The notes: generated from the letters alone by a model not told the origin. 64,000 bases of DNA from Rhynchopus sp. YZ270_cl-10 (GCA_964035575.1 OZ037911.1:372001-436000); one strand, 5' to 3'. Positions 10,268-21,419 are shown, counted from the stretch's first letter. Numbers and translations are program-made.

Positions 10268-10792
10268 GTGGTGGTGGCTGTATTGTACGAAACACAACCT
10301 TCCAAGTATGTGCATTTTGTCGGGTGGTACATTTACACAAAAAGGTCCCGACTAAGTTTTGACATCTTTGGTGCTCCGGGAGGGGTCGATATTGACAGGT
10401 CGTTGACCGACTTCCGAAAGCACCCTAAAGCACCAATCTTGGTAAAAATTGAGAAAAATGGGGCAACAAAGGATTACACCCTCTATTTCAGTGCCTCTCC
10501 ACACGAGACACTCACTATATGGTTCACACTTTTTTTGTTGTGTCGACAATCCCCGATCCCATCAGGTGGGAGAATTCGGGTCTGTACTCAATGCTGGAAG
10601 CCTTTGTACTACGGTTTTTTTTTTACTATTCCTCAAAAAAAAAACCCCAAAACACCATCCTTCTACCTCATTAAAATACTACGGTGTACAATAGCTATCT
10701 TCACCAAAAAAAAAAGAGCCAAATGGAACAGGCAAGAAAAGTTAGATTCATATACTTTCAGTTCACAGAAATTGAAAGTATATGAAAAGTGA
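10268..10792 (+). CDS. Weak hypothetical open frame
   Basis: A 174-codon frame on the strand opposite all neighbours. Residues 30-85 (for example FDIFGAPGGVDIDRS and DYTLYFSASPHETL) look protein-like. The second half runs through a family E repeat and A/T runs and is not convincing. It may be the relic of a gene or mobile element rather than a live gene. No domain is recognised. Confidence 0.2.
   Translation: MVVAVLYETQPSKYVHFVGWYIYTKRSRLSFDIFGAPGGVDIDRSLTDFRKHPKAPILVKIEKNGATKDYTLYFSASPHETLTIWFTLFLLCRQSPIPSGGRIRVCTQCWKPLYYGFFFTIPQKKNPKTPSFYLIKILRCTIAIFTKKKRAKWNRQEKLDSYTFSSQKLKVYEK
10532..10614 (+). repeat. Family E repeat, long form
   Basis: Longest form seen: GTTGTGTCGACAATC, then a segment ending GGGTCTGTACTCAATG, then AGCCTTTGTACTACGG. 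The same end sequence is found in the copy at 32850. Confidence 0.65.
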
Positions 10793-10887
10793 AAGTCCTA
10801 AAGTACAGATGTGTGAGAAGGGAGGAGCACTAATGAGGGTGAAAACAGTTACGGCAACCGCAGCATTTCCTTGTTCCAACTACATTG

Positions 10888-10934
10888 TTTTTGTAGTTTC
10901 GACAATCACTTGTCCGAGGACGGGTTCTGTACAC
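10888..10934 (+). repeat. Family E repeat, diverged
   Basis: TTTTTGTAGTTTCGACAATC followed by CGGGTTCTGTAC. The start and the GGTTCTGTAC block match the long form at 10532; the 3' part is lost. Confidence 0.5.
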
Positions 10935-11008
10935 AAAACAAATTTTTTTTAACCTACGACAATTTATAGACAGCGTGAATTCGGCCAAGCTGTGAAGCTG
11001 TAAAAATA

Positions 11009-11768
11009 TTAGAGGATTGCATCCTCCTTTGGTTCTTCAATGACAGGTTTGGGTTCGGTGCTGCCTACACCTACTGCGGCAGCATCGGAGAGAGAGTACC
11101 CTGTGGCTGTGGGTGCAGGCACCTCGCTGCTTTCTGGTGTACTGTCAAAGATACGCCGCAGCTTAAACGCCATGACAGCCAGCACACCCCACAGACAGTA
11201 CTGCACACTCGAGTAGGCCACATAGATTTCATACACAACGATTGACCACGTGTTGTCCTCGGCAAACTCCGTTGTGGGGTACACCCCAGCACTGACAAGC
11301 AACGACACTACAAAGCCAAAGGCGATGAACACATTAACCCCCTGCGCGACCAGCATCTTCCGGGCAAACCCATCCGTGCATTTCCACAGCGCAAACCCTG
11401 CAATAAATCCTGTAAAAATAAATGTCATTTGGGTTAGACCCTTTGGCTTTTTCCATACCTATGATGCTTCCAACTAATATGATAGTATTAATCGCCCAGA
11501 CCACGTGAGGCACCTCGAGCCCCGATACAAAGTCCGGTTCTTTGTTGGCAGCAAGAATCGCGAGTCCAACGTAGGTTGGGAGACACCCAGCACCCACATA
11601 CGCGTTGGTAATCATGAGCACAAGGGGCCACCCAACGCGACAGAGACCACCATTTTCCTCGAGCAAGGTTTTGCGTGCGGCCTCCTGGTCCTCCGGCAAC
11701 ATGCGCCCCATTTCAACTGGTTCCAAATCGTCAGGAAGAATCAGCTGCTCCTCACCAGGGTCAATCAT
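11009..11768 (-). CDS. Four-helix membrane protein, unknown function
   Basis: Two exons, 11768-11459 and 11409-11009, joined across a 49-bp intron (donor GTATGG, acceptor TTTACAG), the shortest intron in the window. The product is 236 residues. An acidic N-terminus of about 45 residues is followed by four hydrophobic segments near 47-72, 90-118, 128-155 and 165-190, and an acidic Pro/Glu-rich tail. The fold is tetraspan-like, but I recognise no family motif, so transporter or scaffold are equally open. Confidence 0.75.
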
Positions 11769-12198
11769 TCAGGGATACACTTTTTTTTCTATTTTTTTTA
11801 TATTCTCCCTATATGGACATATCGAGGGGTGTGATTTTAATTAAAATCACTATTTTGTGTATGTTCTGGGGGGAAAGGGATGTAACAGTGGGGGTTGGTG
11901 TGTCGACAATTTTTGGTAAAATTTGAAGAAAAAGGAAGAAAACATTGATTTGAGAGGGGTTACTTTGTTTGTTCGTTCTCGAAAAAAAACACATGGGGCG
12001 TTTTTTTGTTTTGTTTTGTGTGCGTTTTTGTTGGTTGTGCGCATCAAGGACCTCAAATGGACATACACCCCCTGCTTGGAAATGATGGCCATACGACACG
12101 ATAAATTGCTCTCTATCACCATGTAGAAAAAAACCGTGAACAGCTACACGACCATAGTTTATCAATGAAAAAAGAGAGAAAAGAGAGAAAAAAAAAAA

Positions 12199-12240
12199 GC
12201 TTTTGTAAGATGATCCCAAGCCTCTCGTTGCTTAGTCACC
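12199..12240 (+). repeat. Family A hairpin repeat
   Basis: Reads TTTTGTAAGATGATCCCAAG then CCTCTCGTTGCTTAGTCACC. It is preceded by a purine-rich A tract. Confidence 0.65.
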
Positions 12241-12982
12241 TAATAACAAAAAGATGGAAGTTTTGTTTGGCTAATTCTGCTGACGTTAAGAAAAGTCGAC
12301 GTTTTTTATTTGTTTGCGTCTTTTTTTCCCTTCTTTTGGTTTACTTCGACCAAAAATCGCCCAGCCAAGAGGTGGGTTCTAAGGGAAAATAAAAAAAGAC
12401 AAAATTTTCGAAAGATAGGTTTAAAAAAAAAAAAATGATAGCGGCGCTGTCGCTAAGGTGAAACGGGTTAAAACATAAAAAGAAAGCTTTGTATGATGTA
12501 CTAAGCTTCCTCTAGTTGTTCATCTTAAAAAAAAAATTTTTAAAAACGAAGGCCTGAAATGCGAACACGAATGCACACAGGTTCTTCCACTGGGGAGGTT
12601 TTTTTTTTTGAACCCTTAACAAAGGGTTGCAGCTAAAAATTCAGATCTGATCTAAACAGATTAGCATGAGTTGTGGGGGGGGGAAAAGAAAATTAGATTT
12701 TGGATCCTTTCAGTTCACAGAATTGAAAGGATATGAATCTAAGAAAAAAGTGAAGTTATTAATGCAGGCACCTCTGACTGACCCACGATGCCAGCCCTGG
12801 ATGAAAGCAGAAAAAGAAAAACCCGCATTATGTTCAATAACTTTGCCAAGGGTATGGGATGTTGGTGGTGGCTGGTATTAGGACTACAGGGGGGTGGGGC
12901 AGATGCATGAATAGCCCCACACTTTCCGCTGTGTTGCGTTAACAAATATTGTTACTCCCCCCCCTCTATTCAAAACAAAAGA

Positions 12983-13030
12983 GAAGTTGAAAGTGCAAAC
13001 GCCTCACCATTCATCGGCGGATGCAGGCAC
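12983..13030 (+). repeat. Family B repeat, CACC-loop variant
   Basis: AGTTGAAAGTGCAAACGCC, then TCACCATTCATCGGCGGA and TGCAGGCAC. The loop differs from the CTGGGACG type but the stem bases are kept. Similar variants occur at 41466 and 58273. Confidence 0.65.
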
Positions 13031-13060
13031 AAAAAGGCTGAGGTTATGGCTATATCGAAG

Positions 13061-13107
13061 ATTTATTAAGATGATACTAAGCCTCTCTCGTGCAATAAGT
13101 CACCTTT
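13061..13107 (+). repeat. Family A hairpin repeat
   Basis: ATTTATTAAGATGATACTAAG, CCTCTCTCGTGCAATAAG, TCACCTTT; the hairpin is slightly interrupted. It follows the family B copy by 30 bp. Confidence 0.6.
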
Positions 13108-13275
13108 GAACAAAAAAATGTTGCTTTTTTTAAAGCGCTGGAATGACGATAAATGGGGAAAAACCACACACAAAAAATAGTAAACCCCCCTCCCAACTAT
13201 TGTTTACATACAGGTATTGTTTACATATAATTATTCACAGCTATTATTTACATCCAATTACTATTTTATACATAG

Positions 13276-13447
13276 CGCTCTAATTAGAGTATTAGGGTAT
13301 AATTAGAGTCTGGGATTTTGGGCCAAGTCAGTTAGAGTCCAGTTAGAGTATAATTAGAGTCGCTTTTCTTCAATTAGACTATAATTAGAGTGCAGTTAGA
13401 GCATAATTAGACTCTAACTACACTCTAATTATAGTCTAATTAGAGTA
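13276..13447. repeat. TTAGAGT minisatellite, left cluster
   Basis: Irregular tandem copies of AATTAGAGT(C/A)(C/T) and CAGTTAGAGT, switching to the opposite strand near 13410. It is mirrored by the right cluster of the same element. Confidence 0.75.
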
Positions 13448-13561
13448 AAACAACAGGCTTCTTGTAGGTGCAAACGCCGTAAGGAACCGGTTCCCCTAAG
13501 GTTCCTCTGTAGGACCCAGGTGCCCAGATACCCACATAGCTGAAAATAAGACTTGGGGAAC

Positions 13562-13735
13562 CGAGTTCTCAGCCGGACTGGGACACAATATGTGAAGGCG
13601 CTGTGGTCCGCCTGAAAGCGGGTCGGGGACCCGGTCGCGGGAGGGTGGGGGCCTAGTCCTAGTCCTACTGTACCTAGTACCCAGTACCGGGACTCGGGAC
13701 CCGGCTTATTCTCAGCTATGGGCACCCAGGTACTC
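13562..13735 (+). repeat. Family F copy with inverted flanks
   Basis: Matches 29246-29513: TCAGCCGGACTGGGACACAA, then a CGGGAGGGTGGGGG block and GGACCCGGCTTATTCTC. The flanks at about 13517-13550 and 13704-13733 are inverted copies of one another. Confidence 0.6.
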
Positions 13736-14492
13736 AGACCCGCGCAGTGGCACATGCCCTCAAGTGTGTGTGCCCCATACATTAGGGAATGCGATGCAAA
13801 AACTCTATGTGCACCTCCGGTGCAACGCCGCAGACAGGCCAAGCAGCGTTGGACTCAGAGGAATGCCTGCTGTGCAGGTATCAAACATGAGAAACTCCCA
13901 GCAACAAGGGGCGCCTTTTGGCGGGCATTATTGAAGGTGTTTGGGGTGCAAAATTTTCTACAAATGTTGATGCGCGGGTACAGAAGTGGTGTCTTGTTCT
14001 TTCATCTGTAGGAATGTAAATATCAATCGAATTTAACTACCACTAAGGGGTCGAAGGGGTAATCCCAGTATCAAAGGCTGTGTTGACGGGAAATCTATAG
14101 CGAGCATACGTTCATTTCAGCCGAAGAAATACTACTTATGAACCCAGGAGAGATCCAAGCCTCGCGTTGAACAACTACCCGCGATCGACAATACCAAAAG
14201 AGAATTCATAACAAAACAACACTGCCCCATACACACTAAATAGCCATGCTTCAAGTGCATGCCCCTGGGCCAAAATTCCTGTGCTAAAAAGGCAACAAAA
14301 CCATCCACAAGGAGTGTGAATTGTGCACTGGTTTTCTGGGGGAACAAACAATATTTTCTTGTGTCTGGTTCTCTGCAAGCAGAGAACAGACTATCTGGAT
14401 TACAAAGTCGAATTTCTTGCACTAGCTATGACCCCTGGGTTGATGGCTATAGCATTGATTGATGTGCCCCTCTTTATTGACCCTCTTATAGG

Positions 14493-14622
14493 ACTCTAAT
14501 TAGACTCTAATTAGAGTCCAGTTAGAGTATTAGAGTTCAGTTAGAGTTTTAAAGACTCTAATTATACTCGAACTGCCGACTCTAATTATCTAGTTAGAGT
14601 CTAATTGGAGCGCTATGTATAG
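14493..14622. repeat. TTAGAGT minisatellite, right cluster
   Basis: Same unit as the left cluster in largely inverted arrangement, ending in GGAGCGCTATG. Confidence 0.75.
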
Positions 14623-15068
14623 TATTTACATTCGAATTATTTATTTACACCCCCTTTTTTTTGCCGGTTTTTGGTGACGGGGTGCGGATTCGTGACCAAA
14701 AACACAATTTTTTGGAATTTCCGGAATCTGTCCAGAAAATGGTGGGGTCGATGTTGAAAATTGGACAATTTTTTGACCACTTAAATTTTGGAAAATATGA
14801 GCCCGGTCACTAGGTGGGGCCCATTTTCGGCCAAAAGTTTTCACAAAATCCGAGTTTGTAAAATTGACCCTACACCCACATCAATTTCAATACTATACCT
14901 CACTTCACCTTCGGTTACCCTACAGGGGAGGTGTGGAAAATGTAAACAATACATGAGTGATAATTATTTACATGTACTATTTACATTTAAATTATTTACA
15001 TGTATTATTTACATGCACGAATACTATTTACATAAAAATATGTAAACAATAGCTGTGAGGGGGGTTTA

Positions 15069-15183
15069 ACTCTGATAGGTAAAAGGAAAAAAGGTTGATT
15101 GCTCGATTACCCTGTTGGAGGGAGTGACGGGCGACCGTATCGGAAGGAACTATTTCTCCTTTAAGCCATGCTTGCAGGTATAA
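15069..15183 (+). repeat. Family H repeat
   Basis: About 115 bp abutting the right end of the 13181-15068 element. The conserved core is GACCGTATCGGA, then A(A/G)(C/T)TATTTCTCCTTTAAGC. Copies are at 44567-44699 and 49868-49927. Confidence 0.7.
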
Positions 15184-15659
15184 AAATAATCAAAAATCAA
15201 TAAAAGCGCTGATAAATTGACGAGTTCACATAAAGTGATCTCCACGTTTTTTATGTTTTAAATTCAAAATACAATTAGCTTGAAGAGGATGTGTCCCATG
15301 TGTCCAACAACAAGAGAAAAAAAAAAGGTGAAATTAATTATTCTCTTTTGTTTTGCAAATGAAAAAATGGCACAACACATCTTTGAAGTTAAATAACATA
15401 TTCTGGTGCAGATCCATGCCTATTGCTAAATTGCTAAACCGAACCAAAAATCCCGTTTTTTCGGGTAAAAAACCAGGGACCGGGGACCAGGTTAGCAATA
15501 AGTATGTACAGATCTCAAAGTATTTTTTTTTTGTTTTTTTTTACCTTCGCAAATTTTAGCTTTATTTGTTTTGCTTTTAATAGCCACATGGCGGCTGCAA
15601 ATATCAAAAAAAAAAAGGGGAACAGAATCACGTTTTTTTGTAGAAATACTAAATGAAAA

Positions 15660-15702
15660 AGCTTATGAGATGAACCTAAGCCTCTCGTTGCTTTGTCACC
15701 TA
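15660..15702 (+). repeat. Family A hairpin repeat
   Basis: AGCTTATGAGATGAACCTAAG, CCTCTCGTTGCTTTGTCACC, followed by TAATAATGAAATG. Confidence 0.65.
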
Positions 15703-15900
15703 ATAATGAAATGAAGTAAGGGTTGGCAAGACATCTTTTTTTCTTCTTCTTTTTGTGCCCTTTATTTATCTTGTTTTATTGACCAAGGACTACAGCCCTA
15801 AAGATTACGCCCTTCTGTCCTCCTACACAGCTAGATGAGAACCCCACAAAAATAGTATAAAAATAAAGTCAAAAACGGCCATACACGCACATCATGGGGG

Positions 15901-15958
15901 GCCATATTCTGCGCAAGAATTGCCCCGCCCCCTATTAGTTATCAACACACACACACAC
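15901..15958 (+). repeat. Family L repeat
   Basis: GCCATATTCTGCGCAAGAAT, CCCCCTATTAGTTATCAA, then a CA run. Copies are at 22620-22673 and, diverged, 58926-58980. Confidence 0.65.
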
Positions 15959-15974
15959 AGCGTCCGTTCACAGA

Positions 15975-18090
15975 TCACTTGTTGTACTGGGTGGAAGAAA
16001 TGTCTCCGCCACGGCCGGTCCAGTTTGTGTGGTGGAACTCACCAGGCTTCTCGAGAAGCTCGTAGGTGTGCGCACCGAAGTAGTCACGCTGGGCCTGTGG
16101 AGAAAAAAAATAGGGTTGATTGAGGAAATGGGTGTGAAGAAGAAGCAGGTGAAACCAAATAATGGGTAAATACACATAGAGATAGATTTGAAGGAGATGT
16201 GCCCTTTGTGCACATCCACAGGGAATACGTGGTAACGATGCACCTCAGCCGGGGTTTTGGCTACACTAAAAAAGGGGTGGGATTCATGGTTTTCTGTGGG
16301 GGTATTTTGTAATGTTTGGACATACCTGGAGCAGGTTGGCTGGGAGACGTGCTGTGCGGTATCCGTCCCAGAAGGAGAGCGATGTGCCGAGGGTTGGGAC
16401 GGGGATGCCGCACTTGGCAGCCTCGGAGACGACGTCACGCCAGGCACCCTCACACTCGCTGATCTTGTCCTTGAACCATTCGTCAACAAGCAGCGACTCC
16501 AGGTTCGACGTGGACTCGAACGCCTCCTTGATCTTGCCCAGGAATGTGCCTGAGGGTGGGTTGGTGTGGGAAGTAAAGTGAAGTTGACAGTGCAAGTAAA
16601 AGTTTATGATCCAAAAAAAAAAAAAAACGCCACACTCCACGGGGTTATCGAACCCCGGGGTGTTGCATTTGGCAGGGAAACTGTAAGCAGGCAACACTCA
16701 TTTCCCTAGATTGGGAAGGGGGTGATTTCATGATTTAAAAGATTCAAAAAGACACAACAAAAAAAGCCCCCCAAAACATACTCCTGATGATGCACCCGCC
16801 ACGCCACATCAGCGCAATCCCTCCGTAGTTGAGTGTCCAGCTGTGCTCCTCCGCTGCCTGACGCAGAAGCATGAAGCCCTGCGCGTAGGAGACAATCTTC
16901 GAGGCAAGGAGCGCCTTGCCAAGCTTCTGCACGAACTCCGCCTTGTCCCCCTTGAACGTCTCAGTCGCAACAGGGGAGAGCACCTGGGAGGCACGGACAC
17001 GCTCATCCTTGAGCGCACTCAGGCAACGTGCGAAGACAGACTCGCCAATCAGAGTCAGAGGCACGCCCAGCTCCAGCGCTTCAATACCAGTCCACTTACC
17101 GGTCCCCTTCTGTCCAGCTGTGTCGCGGATCTTCTCCACAAGCGGCTCGCCGTCCTTATCCTCGAATGCAAGGATCTCAGCGGTGATCTCAATGAGGTAG
17201 GACTCAAGGTCTGTCTTGTTGAAGTCCTCAAACACCTTGGCCATCTCCTTCGGGGCCATGCCGAGCATGTCACGCATGATGTGGTACACCTCGCAGATCA
17301 CCTGCATGTCACCGTACTCAATGCCGTTGTGGACCATCTTCACGTAGTGTCCAGCTCCGTCCTGGCCAACCCAGTCACAGCACGGCTCTTCACCCACCTT
17401 CGCGCAGATTGCCTGGAAGATAGGACGAACCGACGGCCAAGCGTCCTGCGCACCACCCGGCATAATCGAGGGTCCGTACCTCGCACCCTCCTCCCCTCCG
17501 GAGACTCCTGCACCAATAAAGAAGAGGCCCTTCTTCGCAAGCGACTTCGTACGGCGAATGGAGTCGGGGAAGTGAGAGTTGCCTCCGTCAATGACGATGT
17601 CGCCGGTCTCGAGGTAGGGGATCAGCTGGTCGATGAAGTCGTCCACCGGTTGGCCGGCCTTCACCATGAGCATCACCTTACGGGGCCGCTTCAGACGGCG
17701 GCACATATCCTCGGTGGAGGAGGCGCCAATGACGTTGGCGACGCCCTTTGCTGCGCCTTGCTCAACGAATTGGTCGACCTTGTCTTTGCTGCGGTTCCAG
17801 GCAATCACCTTGAAGCCGTTGTCTGCCATGTTCAGGATCAGGTTCTGCCCCATCACGGCCATGCCAATGACAGCAATGTCCCCCTCCGCAGTCGGGTCGG
17901 AAGGGCCTGCCGCCTTCGACCCCAGCTGGATGCGCTTCCCCTTCGCCTCCTCAAGCGCAGATGCGAGGGCTGCCCAGATGTCCTTTGTGGAGTGCAGCTC
18001 CTGCGATGCAGACGCAAGCATGTCATTGATAATGCTGTCCAGGTTGTGCTCCTTGTAGAACGCCTTCACCTCAGCTTCGTCGAGAGACAT
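15975..18090 (-). CDS. 6-phosphogluconate dehydrogenase, decarboxylating
   Basis: Three exons: 18090-16782, 16549-16326 and 16094-15975, giving 550 residues. Both donors are GTATGT and both phases match. The enzyme oxidises 6-phosphogluconate to ribulose 5-phosphate with NADP in the pentose phosphate pathway. Visible marks are the nucleotide fold IAVIGMAVMGQNL (72-84), the IDGGNSHFPDS signature, GAGVSGGEEGARYGPS, the catalytic segment GHYVKMVHNGIEYGD, and the standard C-terminus AQRDYFGAHTYE and FHHTNWTGRGG. The family is usually 470-490 residues. Here about 70 extra N-terminal residues are helical and faintly recall the RIIa/Dpy-30 docking fold of some flagellar proteins; that link is weak. 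Intron 1 holds a partial family B copy and a CCCCGG hairpin. Confidence 0.96.
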
Positions 18091-18477
18091 GGTATGTTTT
18101 TTTTTTTAAATATACGGTGCTGTTTTATGACTATTGTTGAAGAGGAAAAGGGAGCACTGTATGGGGCAAACCCGCAAACCCGTAAACCCGCAAAGTGCCC
18201 CAACAACACTCTTCACAAAAAAACACAAATCACAAAAAAACACTGTACTATGACATTTGGATATCTGACAGCAAAACACCTCAGAAGAGACAGCAATGGG
18301 AGGTTATGACCCGGTCTAAGTACAGTCAGAGGGGAAACGGGAAGAGAAGGGGTGGGAAAAGTGGGACTTCAAAAATCCTTTTTTGGTTGTGTCAAATAGT
18401 GTTTGGAGAAGACAATAAAAATGGAAAACTTCAAAGACGAATAAGCCTCACGTGCATACACATCTAATAAAAGAAAA

Positions 18478-18518
18478 TAAAGTTGACAGTGCAAACGTCT
18501 CTGGGATGTAGGCACTAT
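18478..18518 (+). repeat. Family B hairpin repeat
   Basis: TAAAGTTGACAGTGCAAAC, GTCTCTGGGATGTAGGCACT. A family A copy begins eight bases later, so A and B are adjacent here as they are near 13 kb. Confidence 0.65.
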
Positions 18519-18525
18519 AAAAAAA

Positions 18526-18569
18526 CGTTTGACATGATGAACATAAGCCCCACGTGCTTAAGTCACCTT
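18526..18569 (+). repeat. Family A hairpin repeat
   Basis: CGTTTGACATGATGAACATAAG, CCCCACGTGCTTAAGTCACCTT. The stem is preserved although the loop differs. Confidence 0.6.
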
Positions 18570-19514
18570 GAAAAAAACGGGGGAAGGTTGTAAGTAAAAA
18601 AAAAGGGGGGAGACAAGGGAAAAGTGTGTGTTGCAAGCCAGGACAAATTCATATACCCTCATAGTAAAAATAATGTTTTTTCAAAAATAAATTAATAAAA
18701 AAATGACCCAAAAGTAACATTTTTTTTGTAACAATTTAATAAAATGTTTTATTCGTTTTTTTGCAGTTGGGCAAAAAGTAACAAATGTTACAAAGAAAAA
18801 ATAAAAAGCCCATGGTTGAAGCACGGGAGTACCATAGGGAACTGGGTTGCTGACCACACCATCCAGGCTGTACCTCAATTTTTTTTTTTGCCTGCGGCGC
18901 CATTTTCCCCTTTTTGCTCCGCAAAAAAGGGTTCGTTGAGTGACTCTGTGTAAAAAGCTATATTTTTACACCATGGGTGTCCGCGCTGTATGCTTTATTA
19001 GCCCCCCCAGTAACATTTTTGTTACGCCTGCGGCGTAACAAAAATGTTACAAAAAAATAAAATCCAAACAATGAAAAAAGTAACAAAATGCAAAAATGTT
19101 ATAAAAAAAATAAAAATCGCCGAAATAATTTATTTGTAACAATAACATAATTTATACTATGAGGGTACTTTCAAATAAAATTTGCCAGGCAGAAAAAAAC
19201 AATGTGTTCTGTCTTGACATTGGTTTGAGAATGTGCATAGTGCTTTCGTTGTGTATAATTTTTTTTTTGTTTTTTTTTTTTTTTGCAATGATGCGTGGTA
19301 TTTGCTTGCTTTTTTTTGCAAACATGGTTCTATTAGTGTAGAATGAACCATCCGAGAATTACCTCCACTAGTTATTTTTACTCTATTTTTTTTTTTTTTA
19401 AACTTCGTGTAAAAAATGAAGTACAAAACTTTTCTTTTTTTTTTTTTTTGCGACAAAGTGAGACATCACAAAAAAAAACCCCCCATTCGAGACTTCTCTC
19501 ACCCCCCCTCCCAA

Positions 19515-21419
19515 TCACGCAAGCAACGCTGCGAGCTTATCCTTGAGCTTCTTGCTTTCTTCATGGCGCTCCTCGCTGGCAGCATGGAATTCGTTGATGC
19601 GAGCGGTGACGTGCTGCTTGCGTGCCTCCGCCATGGAAAGACGTCTGTGGTGCGTTGAGTCAATACACTTCTGGAGGGCTGGGCGGGTTGAGGCCAGCTC
19701 CTTTTGTACTGCGTCTTCATCGGCCTTGTTTGGTGCCCCCAGTGTCTCCAACGCCACGAGAACACAAGGGGGGAACGCAATCGCTTCGTAGCTCCCCGCC
19801 ACCTGCTGCTCCAGCTGCGCCTGCTGCATCTTCTCCACCTCCTTCGTCAGCTCCTCCACCGCCAGCACCTTCCCCGGGAGGTTCTCCTCCTGCACTTTCT
19901 GCAGCCTTTCTGCAACCTCCACCTTTGCTGCCACCATCTTCTCCTTCATGTGTTGCATTGCAACCAAACTTTCATCACGCTTCCGCTTCATGGTGATGCT
20001 TGATGCTTCCAGGTCAGCACGCTTTTCCTTGATTCGAAGCGCCTTTGCAGTTGCCGCCTCTGCTCTGCGATGTTGTGTCGCGATGTTTGCGTTGTGCGCA
20101 GCGAGGGTGGCGGTGAAGCAACGAACATCCTCTTCTGCCTCTTTCACGGAGGCATCCATCTCGGTTGCAAACGAATGCACTGCGGCAAGCCGCGCCGCTG
20201 CCTCGTTCTTCTTTGCGATCGTAGCATCACGCTGTGCGGTATCGCTGTTCAACTGCTTCTCCATGCGGTCTGCCATGTCAGATGTCTCTCTCAGATGCCC
20301 TTCCTTCATGCGCGACTCCATCGCCTCATCCGCAAGACCAGCCTTCATCTCCGCAGGCAGAACGCATCCATGCTGTGACGCGCTTTCGTGCAGTGCGATG
20401 AGGTTCTTGAGGTGAACGTAGCGTTCAGGGTACGTGGCAGGTGGGGTGGCCTCGGTGTCTGCAAGGAGAGTGGTGATGGCGTCCGCAGTGTCGTCCATAG
20501 AGTGCAGCTGCTTCAGAAGCGCCTCTGAGAACGGCATGTTCAGCTTGCTGTTGGGTGGTTTTTGTTTTATTATACTGTACGAACTATTCTGGGACGGAGT
20601 AATGAAAACAAAAAAAAGTTTATAAGATGATCCTAAGCCTCTCTCTGTGCTTAGTCACCTTGCACAAAACTGGGATACCCAATAAAAAAAAAAAAAAATC
20701 CCAGTTTTGTTCCGTTCCCAGAATATTTCTGTCCCAAAATAGTTATGACTCAGAATAGTTTGGTATTGTGCGTTCAAATCGTACAAAAGGAAGGTTCTAA
20801 AAAAAAAACAGAGCAAGCCATACCCTGCATACAACTCCTCCATCACCTCCGTCTGGTTCAACGACAGAATGTGCTTCAACTCTGCGATCCTTGCTTCGAG
20901 CACCTTCTCCAATCCTCCATCACCACCATCACCGTCGCCTCCGTCCTCCTCCACGTCGTAGATGGCATTGGCTGCGACTGCGTCGGCGCGGGCTGCTGCG
21001 ACACGAGATGCGAGGTCTGCCTGCTGTGCAGCATGCTGGGCGTCGAGAAGCGATGTGACAGTCGCCACGGCAGCGGGGGCGGAGTCGTGCGCTGCGCGCT
21101 CTTTGCCTGCAGCAGCTTCGAGGGCCGCGGTCTCAGCCTCCTCTGCAGTAAACAGAGCACGGAGCCGCGCCGTGTCCTGCTGCGCGACAGCAAGCCTCGC
21201 AGCCGCAGAAGCATTGATCTGCCCACACACCACCTTCCGCCCCTCCCACACCTGCAGCTCCTCCTCCGCCTTGCTCAGCTCCACCTCAATACGCGACGTA
21301 TCGCACGTATCCGCCATGCTCATCGCCTGCACACGCAACGCATCAAACTTATCCTCCGCAGGACCACTCTGCGTAGCAACAACCTCTACAGGGAACTGTG
21401 GTTTCATCGCAACCGACAT
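19515..21419 (-). CDS. Coiled-coil protein, 542 residues
   Basis: I read this as one gene of two exons, 21419-20824 and 20547-19515. The donor GTATGG and acceptor CAACAG restore the frame as ELYAG-KLNMPF. The second exon also has an ATG at 20537, so two separate genes are possible, but the first would then end in low-complexity intron sequence. The product is Ala/Glu-rich and mostly coiled coil (about 45-145, 180-200 and 260-440), with an acidic Gly/Asp patch near 155-170. No catalytic motif is seen. A structural cytoskeletal or flagellar role is possible. The 276-bp intron carries a family A copy. Confidence 0.65.
20618..20661 (+). repeat. Family A hairpin repeat, intron copy
   Basis: AAGTTTATAAGATGATCCTAAG, CCTCTCTCTGTGCTTAGTCACCTT; close to consensus. 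It lies within the intron of the 542-residue coiled-coil gene. Confidence 0.75.

Larger units (their letters stand above)
9948..11008. other. Spacer with family E repeats
   Basis: G/A-rich sequence at 10020-10160, family E copies at 10172, 10532 and 10888, and a hairpin at 10750-10790 (CATATACTTTCA and its complement) that recurs in shorter form at 12700. One weak plus-strand open frame is listed separately. Confidence 0.6.
11769..13180. other. Spacer with family A, B and related repeats
   Basis: No gene is seen. Contents are family A copies at 12199, 12484 (degraded) and 13061, a family B variant at 12983-13030, and a hairpin unit at 12686-12812 (CCTTTCAGTTCACAGAATTGAAAGG core) partly repeated at 10740 and 41070. 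Family E is reduced to GTGTCGACAATTTTTGG at about 11900. Confidence 0.6.
13181..15068. mobile_element. 1.9 kb element with 30-bp terminal inverted repeats
   Basis: The ends 13181-13210 and 15039-15068 are inverted copies (TAAACCCCCCTC and TATTGTTTACATA blocks) with two mismatches over 30 bp. Inside them come subterminal TTTACAT repeats, then inverted clusters of TTAGAGT repeats (13276-13447 and 14493-14622), with AGCGCT-bearing inverted copies at about 13271 and 14612. No long open frame or transposase is present, so this looks non-autonomous. No clear target-site duplication is seen. Confidence 0.65.
15184..15974. other. Spacer downstream of 6-phosphogluconate dehydrogenase
   Basis: AT-rich. 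It holds a family A copy at 15660-15702 and a family L copy at 15901-15958. No gene is seen. Confidence 0.6.
18091..19514. other. Spacer with family A and B repeats
   Basis: Holds a degraded A-like copy at about 18422-18468, family B at 18478 and family A at 18526. An AT-rich stretch at 18660-19150 repeats GTAACAAAAATGTTAC-like palindromes. A partial family D piece is at 19312-19350. No gene is seen. Confidence 0.6.

Noticed and set aside
16628-16671. GGGGTTATCGAACCCC hairpin resembling a tRNA T-arm
   Set aside because: The loop is not a proper T-loop and there is no acceptor, D or anticodon arm around it. No tRNA was found in the window.
16843-18309. 488-codon plus-strand open frame
   Set aside because: Mirror reading of 6-phosphogluconate dehydrogenase. 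The minus frame has the complete enzyme signatures and spliced exons.
20824-21419. Separate short gene ending in the A-rich stretch near 20655
   Set aside because: The reading after 20824 is low-complexity and runs through a family A repeat. A GTATGG donor and matching acceptor join it to the next coiled-coil exon.
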